Below are positions 53,704 to 64,000 of a DNA stretch of 64,000 nucleotides, piece by piece. This stretch comes from Ligula intestinalis (taxonomy: Eukaryota; Platyhelminthes; Cestoda; Diphyllobothriidea; Diphyllobothriidae). Below the pieces are notes generated by a model. It worked only from the letters and a program-made list of their open reading frames with translations, was not told where the DNA came from and did no database searches. Within the stretch, counting starts at the first letter, position 1, and the number at the start of each line of letters is the position of its first letter. The stretch lies in contig JAYGXS010000001.1 in NCBI GenBank assembly GCA_036362985.1, positions 55,393,466 to 55,457,465 on the forward strand. The letters run 5' to 3'. Made by a program: the position numbers and the translations under genes.

Positions 53704-55195
53704 GCCGCCTCGCGCCATAAATTTAATCATAATTGGGTCGATATTACCCGCCTAACTTTACCACCCATATGGAATCCACCAATACGGAACAGCAAGCTGA
53801 CTGACCAAGCGGGATTTCCTAAGCAATCATCTAGAATCCACCAGAGTGACATCTAGGCTGCCTTGTCTTAAATAAAAATAAACACTCCCAAAGATGGAAG
53901 TCTATTAGCGACTGGAAGATGTTATATTAGAGGGTAGACATAAAAAGCAGGGCTCTTGTTAGGGTCCATTCAATGTCACCATTTCGTGAATCAAATACAC
54001 GCCTTGTTTTGGATCTGTATAGTGTAAACAGGAAATTTTAACTTAAAGCCAATTGCACCTTCCAAAGTCCTTTCGCCCCTACTTCAAGCATCGGCGTATG
54101 GGTAGTTACTTTTTATTGGTACTGTGTTGTAGACGGTGGCGCGAAATACCCACCAACTAAAAAAGGTCAAGTATGCCTAGTTACCCATTCTCTTCTTCAT
54201 TTCTGACTCAGGCTACGTCCAATGAACAAGAGATTCCGAGTTCTCAATAAATTAGCTAAGCCACCAGTATCATCAAAGGACTTAATTAATTTACTGAAAG
54301 TACATTACGGTTGAGATGCAATTCATCACACGGAAGAACTGTGCGAAAAACATATAAACAAGGGATCGGCTAGAGTGTTTCATCTTGTTCCGTGTGTTTT
54401 CTGCCCACGACTGATATGCCAGTTATAATTTTTGAACAATTGAATTCTATGAATCATTCTGGATTCAACAGCTCATTGGTTGTGAAAGCGAGCAAACATG
54501 GTAGGCTTGCGCATACTTTGGCATCACCGTCAATGCTAGTAGTCATCGACTTTACTACTCGTTGCTAGATATGAAAATCTTGTCGGTGCAGGGCTTGCCG
54601 AATTTTAGTCCGCAAATGATGCACTGTGTTGGCGTTATTTAAGCTATAGTAGTACGGATGTACCATTGAAGTCATTGCTAGAAAGAATCCCTTTTTGAGG
54701 TATAGGAAGGAAGGTTTGAGTGGGCCGAATGTGTTCTGCAAGTAGTATTAGGTTTTTCTTGCCTACAAGTTCGCGGTCAATGCCATAAGCCTGAGTGCGC
54801 GGGCTCTTTAAGCAAAACACTGCGTAAATGAATGATTGTTAAGTGTTCACTAGAATTCGCGATGGTATCGCTGTTATATGCACTTAATTGTGTCCACTGA
54901 ATCGCCGTTTCCTGCATTTAGTCAATCGAATTAGACCATTAACGCTGTAGTCGCCCGGAGCAATAATTGATAAGGCCTTGCTGCAACAGTATTCCGTGCC
55001 GCTGGTTGCTGAACCGCACATGTCATGGGTGTCTATAACTACTGAATTGCTGCCTGTTACAAGTGCGCAGCATCATTATAATGAATCACGTTTGGGTCTT
55101 ATTGGCTAGTTTCATTAGACCCGCCGTGCCAGCCAGAGCTGCGGCCATATGGGACATTTTTGCAGCAACCAAAAAGCAGCTGGTCCTCCGGCCGG
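53704..55195. other. Unassigned interval
   Basis: About 1.5 kb with no notable open frame or repeat recognised. Confidence 0.45.
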
Positions 55196-55705
55196 CTAGA
55201 TTACCTGAAGGAAACTTGAGAACCTGAAGATTTGCCGGCATCTTTGCGGTGTAAGGTGTTCTAGCTGAGCGGGTTTCCTATCATCACTGTGTGCCCTAAT
55301 AAGAAAATAAGTGCGTTTCGAAGTGTTTCCATTGCATGAAGGAAGTGCAGTGAGACTAACGCTAAAATACCACGATTTTGACCACCATCGAAGTAAGTAC
55401 GGCTTATGTGAGAAAATATGGAGACCTAGACAATGTGTGTTTAGAAAATATCTCTTTGTAAACACAACTAAGCGATTTGCACGGTCGACGTTTCTGTTCA
55501 GGGCACTGTGAAACCGTTGATTATGATAACTCTTCGAAGTTAAGCAATTAAACCTATGGAAACAGATAGAAATAATGTTTATAAACGATGCGGGGAGATA
55601 CATGAGATGAAGAAAGTGAAGATTGACTTGTATAATTTCAAGCTGTTTCAACTCTGTCTTGGAACTGTGGGTGCCACATGTTTTGTCGTTACCGAAACAA
55701 GACAT
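55196..55705 (-). CDS. Open frame of unknown significance, 169 codons
   Basis: Long for a chance frame in this composition, but the product (MSCFGNDKTCG... to ...FRFSSFLQVI) has no motif I know, is rich in Ser, His and aromatic residues, and is overlapped on the other strand by shorter open frames. No acceptor or polyadenylation signal stands out. It could be a chance frame or a decayed gene. Confidence 0.25.
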   Translation of the reverse strand: MSCFGNDKTCGTHSSKTELKQLEIIQVNLHFLHLMYLPASFINIISICFHRFNCLTSKSYHNQRFHSALNRNVDRANRLVVFTKRYFLNTHCLGLHIFSHKPYLLRWWSKSWYFSVSLTALPSCNGNTSKRTYFLIRAHSDDRKPAQLEHLTPQRCRQIFRFSSFLQVI

Positions 55706-56139
55706 CCCTCAAAGACTGAACACCTTATGACAGTAATTAAAATTGATGTCAGCTAGTCCGTGGGATGATTACCCAAAGTGCAATCCACTTCTATCCACCT
55801 AGACCGCTTACTACAGATCCGCACCACTTACGAGGATGCTCATGGATATGAAGTACGTAGTAACAATGGGAAAAGATGGCGAAGCCTATAACCTGCATCC
55901 TTTTAACGACGCCCTACATGTATGAATGAAGCCATCTCGTGATATTCTACATTTAAGAAAAGAATAGCGCAAACGTCTGACACGATTCGCCAATGGCTCA
56001 CTTTAAGGCATGCAAAAAAAATTATCTCATTTACATTACATGTTTTTTAAAACTTCAATTTCTACGTATAAACCTGTGCAGGCTGAGGGACTCTAGCGCT
56101 TGGACTCCCGGTAACGATTAGCCGTTTGAAACAATGAAA

Positions 56140-56590
56140 CCAGATTCAGAAATCGTTCAGAAGAAGTAGAAGAGAAAAAGTCGGGGAAGATGATTAACAA
56201 GAAGCGGCCGGTAGGTGACCCGCGGAGGATGCGGCCAATCAACGGTTCTAGTTATCACAAGTCAAGTTTCCACGTAATCGCCACGCCATAAATCGACAAC
56301 AGGGGTGTTATTTCGGCAATTAAAGACTCGGACGTGAACTAACGAGCCCTAATTATAGCAAGCACGAGCCATAGCGACGAACACGAGAGCCGTTAATTGA
56401 ATTAGGCATGTGTGACATGGCAGCTGCGTCCTTTATACACTGCACTCCTTGAGCCTCCATCACCCCTTATCTGGGACTGCTTCCAAAGATGACTTCAAGC
56501 AAGAAACCGAACCGTCAGGTCAAAAAAAAACATCTGGTTCCTGTGATGGCCGTTTCCTTTTTTTCTCAGTCATGGGGCTAGCCTTTTGGG
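56140..56590 (+). mobile_element. Probable Penelope-like element tail, degenerate
   Basis: GATGACTTCAAGCAAGAAAC and CGAACCGTCAGGTC (56489-56520), followed by CTGGTTCCTGTGATGGCC, parallel the tail at 46166-46240 (ATGACTTAGG, CCGAAACGTCAGGAC, CTTGTTCCAGTGATCGC). GTTCAGAAGAAGTAGAAGAG at 56156 resembles the opposite end read in reverse. No coding part remains. Confidence 0.45.
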
Positions 56591-58109
56591 ACATTATTAA
56601 GAATGCGTGAAACGATCAAAGCACCTTATGAGTGCTCAAGCATGGGCAGGGATGCAATGCTACATATTGGAAGCACCAGAAGAGTTTATATAGTAATTAA
56701 TGTCGAAAAAAGTAACAAGCCAAGATGTGTACTGGTCATCTATGACAAAAATAAAACAAGTGCCTTTCCCACTTTGCGGAACAATGGTCTCCATGGCACT
56801 GTATACATAGGGCTCGACATAGCTGTTTGGAGATTAAATGTAATCAATCGCGCCGCCAGATGTACGAGAGAAGGCCGCGATCAGAAGACAGACCTTAATG
56901 ACCGTTTAAAGTGCATAGCCTAACGTGCCCTATCTTTGGCAAGGTCAACATTCAATCTTCAATCCGACACGAAAACTCCAGGGTGAAAAAGGTGAAGCAA
57001 AATGGGAATAAACCACATGGTCGCCAGACCGCCGCAAGGGACGAGGTTCATCATTGTGTCACGAAATGAACGCATCCTTTACTCGCATATACATTTGATT
57101 ATAGCGAACTTTACGTGCAATACATCTATTTTACACTTTTCTACAATCCCACTGCGTTCCGGTCAAAAATTAAAGACAAGATGGGTGGACCTTTGCGTCA
57201 GGCAAAGGATAATAAATCTGCGAAGCGCACATGTGCATACCACAGGCGAGTTATTCTTTAACACAACAGACAGAAAGCTTTATTGACGGAGAGGAGAACT
57301 CTGATCTTGCAAAAGTAACATTCCCATGAGACAAGTTAAATAAGCAGCTGAAAGGGAACTGGCTGACCTCTTCAGCTGGCTGTCTTTTAATCACCACTTT
57401 AAACACACAATGTAGATTGCGACGTATTAGATTTGTTATGTGGGGGAAGGGTGTGTGACACGGAGGCCCAGGTTTTGTGAGCTGAGATTTAAGATGTTGC
57501 CCCTAGCTTCTTGTTGTGTTAAACGGCTGGTCAAGTGTTTATTGCTGACCAAGGGGCCTGGTGACTTACAGTACATATCTGAACACGCACATCCCCGAGG
57601 TCGAAGTAGCCGCAATAAGAGGAAAACTGTTTGTCCCTCACGCTCAGTTAGGCTGGAAGGGGGGAGGGGGCGAAAGAATGAGAACAGGTCAAGCTGTCAG
57701 TTGGGAGAGTGGACTATTAATACACATACCCGGCCGCCCTGAGACCACATAAATAATCGCTGTTCACGGGTACCAAGACTGTCGGTGCAAATTCCCTGCC
57801 TGTCATCCGCACACTCAGTCATCCATCTATCCAATCATGAGCGGCTGAGGTGTCCCTGCTGCCTGGCATGGGCATTTGTTTGCCCTGCGAAGTTAAGTAG
57901 GCAGCTTTTACCTAGTGTACGAGACCGAGGGCCTACACAATCCCCTCAGGTGAAGATGAGAAAGCTGGTAAGCTAATATTCCCATCTGTTATGCTAAACA
58001 ACAGATGTCTTATTGCTCAGCCGTTGATACAGTTATAGCAAATACTAAGTTTCAGTGTTTAGTTGATTCTTGGGAAGGGAGCTCCCTATTAGACAAGTGA
58101 TGTTCTGCT
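56591..58109. other. Unassigned interval
   Basis: Plus-strand frames of 106 (56603-56923), 94 (57002-57286) and 100 codons (57440-57742) are open one after another, but none has a motif and they are not in a consistent frame with splice sites that I can defend. Confidence 0.3.
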
Positions 58110-58195
58110 AATTTAAAACTAAAGGTTAGCCTGAAAACAGCAAAAGGCACTACGTTGCGACATAAAGGCATACTAGACCTTGAGCTATTATTAGA
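58110..58195 (+). repeat. Dispersed short repeat, copy 3
   Basis: AGGTTAGCCTGAAAACAGCA, GGCACTACGTTGCGACATAA and AGGCATACTAGACCTTGAGC correspond block by block to 11700-11772 and partly to 10112-10150. Confidence 0.5.
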
Positions 58196-58702
58196 TAACT
58201 TTTCTGTAACCTTTAAGTCTACTATGTATGTGGCTGCATACAAGGTGCCGATTTCCCAAGAACATATGTACATGCTCAATAAATTTAAACGATGACAGTT
58301 CCCTCCGGACTAATCCCTGAGAGCGTCTTTGAGATTCATTTCCTCGACCTTGCCTACGAAGATTTTTTGCGAGGAATGGTCCAAGTCCATCGCCAGCCCA
58401 TCTATTTACCTGTAAAACTTGCCATTGTAGAGAAGCTGTAGCTTCTGTGTACAACACCTTCAAGGGATGACAAGCGAGCACGAAAGGACAACCAAGGACG
58501 GGGTCTGCCATCGATGAGGTCATGCCTGGCCTGGGGCAAAGCGCGCGCGCCAAGCGTCACGATGAGGACATGAAGGCGGACGCACGATGGCTCCTCGCAC
58601 GGGCCACCAGCGGAGGAGCCAATAGGGAACAAAGGCTGCCAGTCCTTAAATACGACGCCACGGACAGGAGGCGCACTCTGTTGCCGAGATGCGCTACCGA
58701 CG

Positions 58703-59607
58703 ACCCGAGATTCTGCTGCTCTGAACACAGGACAAGCTGCCGAGACGAGATCGACGGCAGAAGATAGATTGCTGACGGATACACAGAAGACAATGCTGAT
58801 GTACAAGCAGAACTAGTAGCAGTAAAGTACTATATGCTATCCTGTTCTACCTTCTCTTCCTAACACGTAGCTGGGGGACGTAACTGGTGTTGATACAGGA
58901 ACACACAAGTTTATAACAGTGGCGACACAGTTTATCACTCCAGACACGGGTGAACACTTAAGTGACTACACATCATAAGCAGTGTTGATCAAATGTGGAA
59001 GATCTTCGAAGCACAGGAGGCGACTATCATCGATCTCCTCGCAATGCTGCAGGAAGACTGGAAGCAGGCAGGCAGTGATGACAGATCGAAATGAAGGACA
59101 TGATCACAAAAGCGACATCAAAGGCAACTGCAACAGCAAAAGCAGCAGCCACAGAAGCATAAGCAGTAAAAGCAACAGTAACAGAGGCACCAGCAGCCAC
59201 AGAAGTGGACAATATCGAGCTGCAGACAAGACCGAGCTGCACTAAAAGAGCAGCAGCAACAGACTGAACAGCAACAGAGGCAACAGATGCAGTTGCGACA
59301 GAGGCAAGAGCAGTAGCAACATATGCAATAGACCGAGGTGCCGACACTACCAAGCTGCGGACAAGATCGAGGTGCAGTTCAAGATCCGGAGACCCGACAT
59401 TCTGCTGCTGGGGACACAAAGCAAGCTGCCAAGACAAGACTGACGACAGAAAACACGTTGCTGACAGACACACAGAAGTCAACGCTGGCGTACAAGCAGA
59501 ACTAGTAACAGTGAAGTACTATCTGCTATCCTGCTCTACCTTCTCTTCCTAACACGTAGCTGGGGGACATAACTGGTGTTGACACAAGAACAGACAATGT
59601 TATAACA
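58703..59607 (+). mobile_element. Miniature LTR-type element (TRIM-like)
   Basis: Two direct repeats of about 216 bp, 58703-58918 and 59392-59607, with a constant offset of 689 bp and no net gap. They share ATTCTGCTGCT, TACAAGCAGAACTAGTA, CTACCTTCTCTTCCTAACAC and GTAGCTGGGGGAC and end TTATAACA. Next to the left copy is GTGGCGACA, placed like a tRNA primer site (TGG complementary to CCA). The 470-bp interior begins with a frame reading WKIFEAQEATIIDLLAMLQE, like the start of a gag, then dissolves into CAG/CAACAG-type repeats. There is no pol. This is an internally deleted LTR retrotransposon. The exact left LTR border is uncertain. Confidence 0.6.
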
Positions 59608-59700
59608 GTGGCAGCACAGGTAATCGCTGCAGATGAAAGGTTATAACAGTGGCGACAGAGGTAATCACTGTAGACACAAGGTTATAACAGTCAGTAATGC
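59599..59700 (+). repeat. 41-bp tandem repeat containing the LTR end and primer-site motif
   Basis: GTTATAACAGTGGC... starts at 59599, 59640 and 59681, exactly 41 bp apart (two full units and a partial third). Each full unit spans the LTR terminus, the GTGGC(G/A)(A/G)C motif and AGGTAATC(A/G)CTG(T/C)AGA. A single related unit follows the left LTR at 58911. Confidence 0.8.
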
Positions 59701-62700
59701 TAGGAACCGTTGTAGCAGCCGTATAAGCAGCACGGCCCTTATTATTGGTCCGTTTCTATGGCAAGCTATATATTAAGGTTAGTCAAAGTTTAACCAGAAA
59801 ACGGGAGAGGGAGGATGATGCCAGCTCTGAAATTGGGACTCATTTGAGGGGACCCGAACAGTCATACCTTCACGTTCGACAGAGGTGAAATCCTCTCAAG
59901 TTGAAAGGGCGTGAGTTAGGGGTCGCACGAGTCATCGTTCACAGAACAGCAAGCCGCCAATAAACCCAATGACCTCTATTCCCAAAATCAGCTCTCACAC
60001 TTGCACAGACATAGTAATTAGTCACTCGGGACAGAGTTATTGTATTCTCGGAGTTCCAAAAAACCAACAGTAGCTTATGTAGACCCACTCATTGATCCCT
60101 ATTCTGTGCATGATTTCTTACAAAACGGTGGTTATAGGGTTTTATGGGTGAGGAATTAGGACACGCGGTGAAATATAATTTATAAATGCTCAATGTGCTT
60201 TATTTTACTGTATTTAAAAGTGTTGTTGTTTTAAATCTGTAGATTTTCCTCATCTGTATTATCGTTTAACTTATTGCGAAAAACCAGATTATCAAACTGC
60301 AGATTTCTTGAATTTCACGAAAAATTTAAATGATGGTTAGGAGGTCGTCTACTTCAACTTACCTGAGGTCCAACTTACCGTTCCGAAGTAAGATTAGTAT
60401 AATTCGCCGCGCGAAGCACCGCGCACAACTTCAATTTACATGCGGAACAAATTACTCCCGTTGGCCGCGAGAAGCGAATTCGATGACATTTGTTCACTTT
60501 ACACTTACAGTAGGTTGCCAAACTCATGCAATCCTAAGATTTTTAAAAGTAACTCCATCTTACTCAAACGCAGCCCAAGCTGTGGTCCCCAAAGTTTTAC
60601 AGCAATAAAGTAATAATCTTTCTTCACAGTAGGGCATACTTTGATTTATGAAGGAACATAACGGTTTATAGAAACGCCAGCTTTTTTAAAAAAGTGGAAA
60701 ATTCCAAATAAAGTGGAAATCGGGCGTACAAGGTAAACTTAAGTTTTACTTGTAGAGGAAGCTCGTTCATGCAAAACCACCGAGTGAATAAAGCAGCACA
60801 AGTACAATTACGCTGAAGAATAATCGTTTTGTCAAGTTTTCGAATACATATGCTTCCATATTACGTGCAATATAATGTATGGTTGTTACCGAAGAGCCTA
60901 CATTTCAAGCATGTATTCTAACACGTTTTCACGAGCACTGCAACTTGTTTCATTCGTTTGTGCATTGCTTGACTCATGTTGGACTAAGGCAACCACGTTT
61001 TCGCTTGGTATGCCCCATTGGGAGATCACAGGATATGCGGACATGCCGGTCAGTGAAAAATAAATTTAAATATAATTTTCGAGTACAATTTTAAACGTAC
61101 CATTGTTCGTACACTAAAAGTTATTGCCTTCTGCCATATTTTTTGTAATTATTTCGATATTTATATCAAGAAGAGGTTCAGATCTTTTATTAAATTCTAA
61201 TTAAGACTTAAAGATTTTCAATGGCTTTAGTTAATCAACCATAAATAATGAGTATATTCAATGTACTTACCGAAACCTTCAAAATAAGATATATCTTGAA
61301 AACTTTTTAATAAATAACCAGCTTTTAAACATTTTTTCTTATGCAGCTGTCTTTGTGTTTCATAGTTTCAGAACTACCAAAACATGTAAACTCATTGCCG
61401 AGGAAAATTAAGGTCCACTACAAAAGTCGTGAATGAATATGCTCAAGATTGATTTCGAAAACTTCTACAAAAAGTAAACCCTTGAAAAAAAGCTTTACTT
61501 ATATATTTTGACGTCTGATGTCTGCGTACTTTACGTTTTTTTGATGATAAATCAAGATCAGAATGGGAAAGTTTGGCCAGTGGATTGATTTTCCTAACAA
61601 TTAGGGATATATCTTCTGTTATAAATGAAAGAGCTAAATGTTTTATCTAAAACGGAACAGTTTTCAGTATGTTTGGTTACTTCTAGACTACGTGCTACAA
61701 TAACAAATACAAAGCAAAGTGGCAATAATATCAACGGTGATTTTTGAAAAATACTGTTTCGCAATGTCCCATGACAACTCTGTAAAATGTTTCTTATGTA
61801 TAAATTTAATATGGAGCATAGCAAAAAAACAACTTTAAACGTTTATTACTCAATTTTATGGCCCAAAACTTGGCAGATTTGCAAAATATAATTTTTCAAA
61901 CTTATTTTGCTCTTCTTTTTCCAAAAGTAATGCGCTATCACCAATTTCATGGACGCAGGACAAAATTTTCCGTTTTGTGAACAGATATAATAAAAAAGTG
62001 TCTGCTTTTCATGATTGTTATTTTAAAGTGCAACATGCACACACAAGAAGTTCTTATCCGCAGCGTTTAATAGCGTAGGAAATTCCTCGGATATCAACAA
62101 ACGCTGGTTTTCGCCCATATTAGCTGCTATTTTCTCCCAGTATTCTGATCTTAACGTAATTAAATTCAAGGAAAGAACATTTTGCGACACAAGTCAACGC
62201 AATTGACTAAATAAGCAACCTCAAGTGTGCGTTAAATCCTCCAATCCCCAACCTTGCATCAGATATGTAATCTACTGTACTTCTAAGTATTTCCTTCTCT
62301 ACCTATCCTATTTCCCCACCTCCCAAAACTATATAACCACCGTCTTTGCAGGACAAAATGCTGGGAATAGGGTATATGAGTGGGCCGACATAAGCTCTTG
62401 CCCCAGAAAGTGTCGTAAGCTTACTCTTGTCAGGATGTTAGATGTGCAAAATCGAACAGATCTTCAAACAACTTGCTGAATTAGTCTACGATGAGTTGGT
62501 CGTTTCTCTTCTTTTCGTTGCCTTGGCCTTTAAATAAAAGTTTAATTGATTTGATAATTACTTAATTTACCAGGCATAACCTCGACGGAGGGCAGTTGAG
62601 TCTCTGTGGGAGCCCTTCGGTATGATTATATCTCAGAATTCCTGACGCGCAAGTTCACTATTGGGTGGTAACTCTCACTCAAAAAAATAACAACAGCATT

Positions 62701-64000
62701 ACTGTATACCATCTTCGGGATCCAAATACTGTTGAAACCTAATCGTGTACAAAAACACATTTTTTTCATTGATCATATGGCGAAATGGGATTTTACACGC
62801 TACGCTTAAGTGACAGAGTTGCGTTTTATGATTTTTAATATTCTGACAGTGCTTGAGACGCTCTTCTGGTTATTTGTAAAGCTTAAGATGCTCGAACCGA
62901 TTAATGCTGTTTATCAAGCCGACCACACAATGCATATCACAGCATCAGGATTTCGATTTCTAGGTTTAATAACGAATGTGCACGTTGACGTTATAGAATA
63001 TACATAATGTGTAGTTTGACGTGTTATGACGAAGTTAAACTTTCAGGTTTTGTCGTAAGGGAAACAAAGAAGATAAAACATTGAAACCACAAATAATATT
63101 GTTGAGGGACCTTCAAGACATATGCAGCTTACCAAAAAGAGCATACAAACTCTGCTAGTCCAGTCTACGAAATATGATAAGCAATAGGGGAAAATGGGCA
63201 ACGATGGGATATGTAGCCCCAGCCCATCTATACTCTTAAGACATATCTACTTCACGAATGAATGAAAACACAGGCGTTCCAGGTATTTGCATGGATAAAA
63301 AAGAAGTCTTGTCGATCACCGAATCAATTTGTTGATGGACTCCTGTAAGAGTTTAAAAGGTCAGGACGATAAACAACTTGATCCCGTGCTCCACAAGTTT
63401 TCTTCTTTATCCATACATATCTACGTGTTTCACCCGGGCAGGCTTAATTTAAGCTCCATCGCTTTGGCTTCTTTTCCATCACATCGCTCTGAAGCTTTGT
63501 CATTGGGGATATCTTTCGGTCTAGGGTTATAGGTTATTGCTGGGGCTAGGGTCAAGGACTCGGGTAAGAGATTAATGTTGGGGTTACCGACTAGGTATTA
63601 CGAAATTCGGACTTATGGATATGTTCTTCAACCTTTCTCCTTCAGTGTGATTGATCATCATGGGTCGGGATTAGTTCGCCTGCAATATCTAAACGATACA
63701 TTCGTTTTGATTTTTTCTGTCCATTTGCAACTCGTAGTTTTCTGTATTTCTAACTGCCTGCTTGCGATTGTACGCCTTATCGATGTATCTAGGCAAGTTT
63801 ATTGGCTTGATATCTATTTTTATCTTTTGCTCTCCGAAGACGGCGATATGTAATCTTCATTTACCCCACCCATACAACCTCCTATTATTACCATGCCCGT
63901 GCAACAGGAGTACTTGCTCATCTTTTCCGAGTAAGCTTACAGTTAAATAGTCGAAAACAGGTGTATGAAGCAGGATTTATTGGTTCGCACAAATTTCATG
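59701..64000. other. AT-rich unassigned right end
   Basis: No gene, element or tandem array I can support. Open frames are at most 92 codons (60330-60608, 63575-63853) and without motif. A GTCTTTGCAG acceptor-like site at about 62342-62351 precedes a short frame (QNAGNRVYEWADISSCPRKC) that ends at 62479; it might be an exon but there is no second piece of evidence. Confidence 0.4.

Noticed and set aside
59027..59482. 151-codon minus-strand Ala/Val/Ser-rich frame
   Set aside because: It is the complement of the CAG/CAACAG-type repeats inside the miniature LTR element.
62340..62479. Splice-bounded exon
   Set aside because: A good acceptor but no donor, partner exon or recognisable protein motif.

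Overview
The window looks like a repeat-dense stretch of a parasitic flatworm genome. I infer a large-genome cestode of the diphyllobothriidean type, because of the mixture of Penelope-like elements (PLEs), CR1/Jockey-like and RTE-like LINEs, a CsRn1-like Gypsy element with a tRNA-Trp-type primer site, and one conserved gene cut by spliceosomal introns of only 29-34 nt. I see no bacterial gene structure, rRNA, CRISPR array or operon. The assignment to cestodes is inference from element families and was not searched.

The clearest host gene is the start of a GMP synthase gene (GMPS) on the minus strand at 1636-2224. Five intact exons encode the N-terminal half of the glutamine amidotransferase domain. 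They are separated by micro-introns of 29, 31, 32 and 34 nt, and the 31-nt intron has GC-AG borders. The rest of the gene should lie leftward, beyond position 1. Two other protein-coding candidates stand out: minus-strand reading frames at 36169-36840 and 51821-52405. Their products align without a gap over 158 residues at about 32% identity, and I recognise neither.

Most of the remainder is mobile DNA in nested layers. A Gypsy element (2646-8885, 507-bp LTRs) carries a PLE fragment with perfect 80-bp inverted ends. A PLE (11825-14715) is split by a CR1-like LINE with a 5-bp target duplication. A long CR1-like LINE occupies 15690-20290. Another PLE (23160-29258) has its reverse-transcriptase part inverted relative to its GIY-YIG part, and is split again by a 4.7-kb minus-strand LINE flanked by a degenerate 12-bp duplication. 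Further PLE 3' ends lie at 20770-21547, 34001-34882 (14-bp perfect target duplication) and 45585-46285, with a probable tail at 56140-56590. Nearly every PLE copy here has an inverted 5' piece and a tail with a hammerhead-ribozyme-like core.

The middle also holds a decayed intron-bearing transposase-like gene (30641-32060), an RTE endonuclease fragment, a 97-bp tandem repeat and a 10-N assembly gap. The right half (36-64 kb) holds a third CR1-like LINE, a Gypsy integrase remnant, several tRNA-like repeats and a miniature LTR element with 41-bp tandem repeats. The last 4.3 kb is AT-rich with nothing I can assign. Apart from GMPS and the paralogous pair, almost every reading frame belongs to a transposable element and most carry stops or frameshifts.
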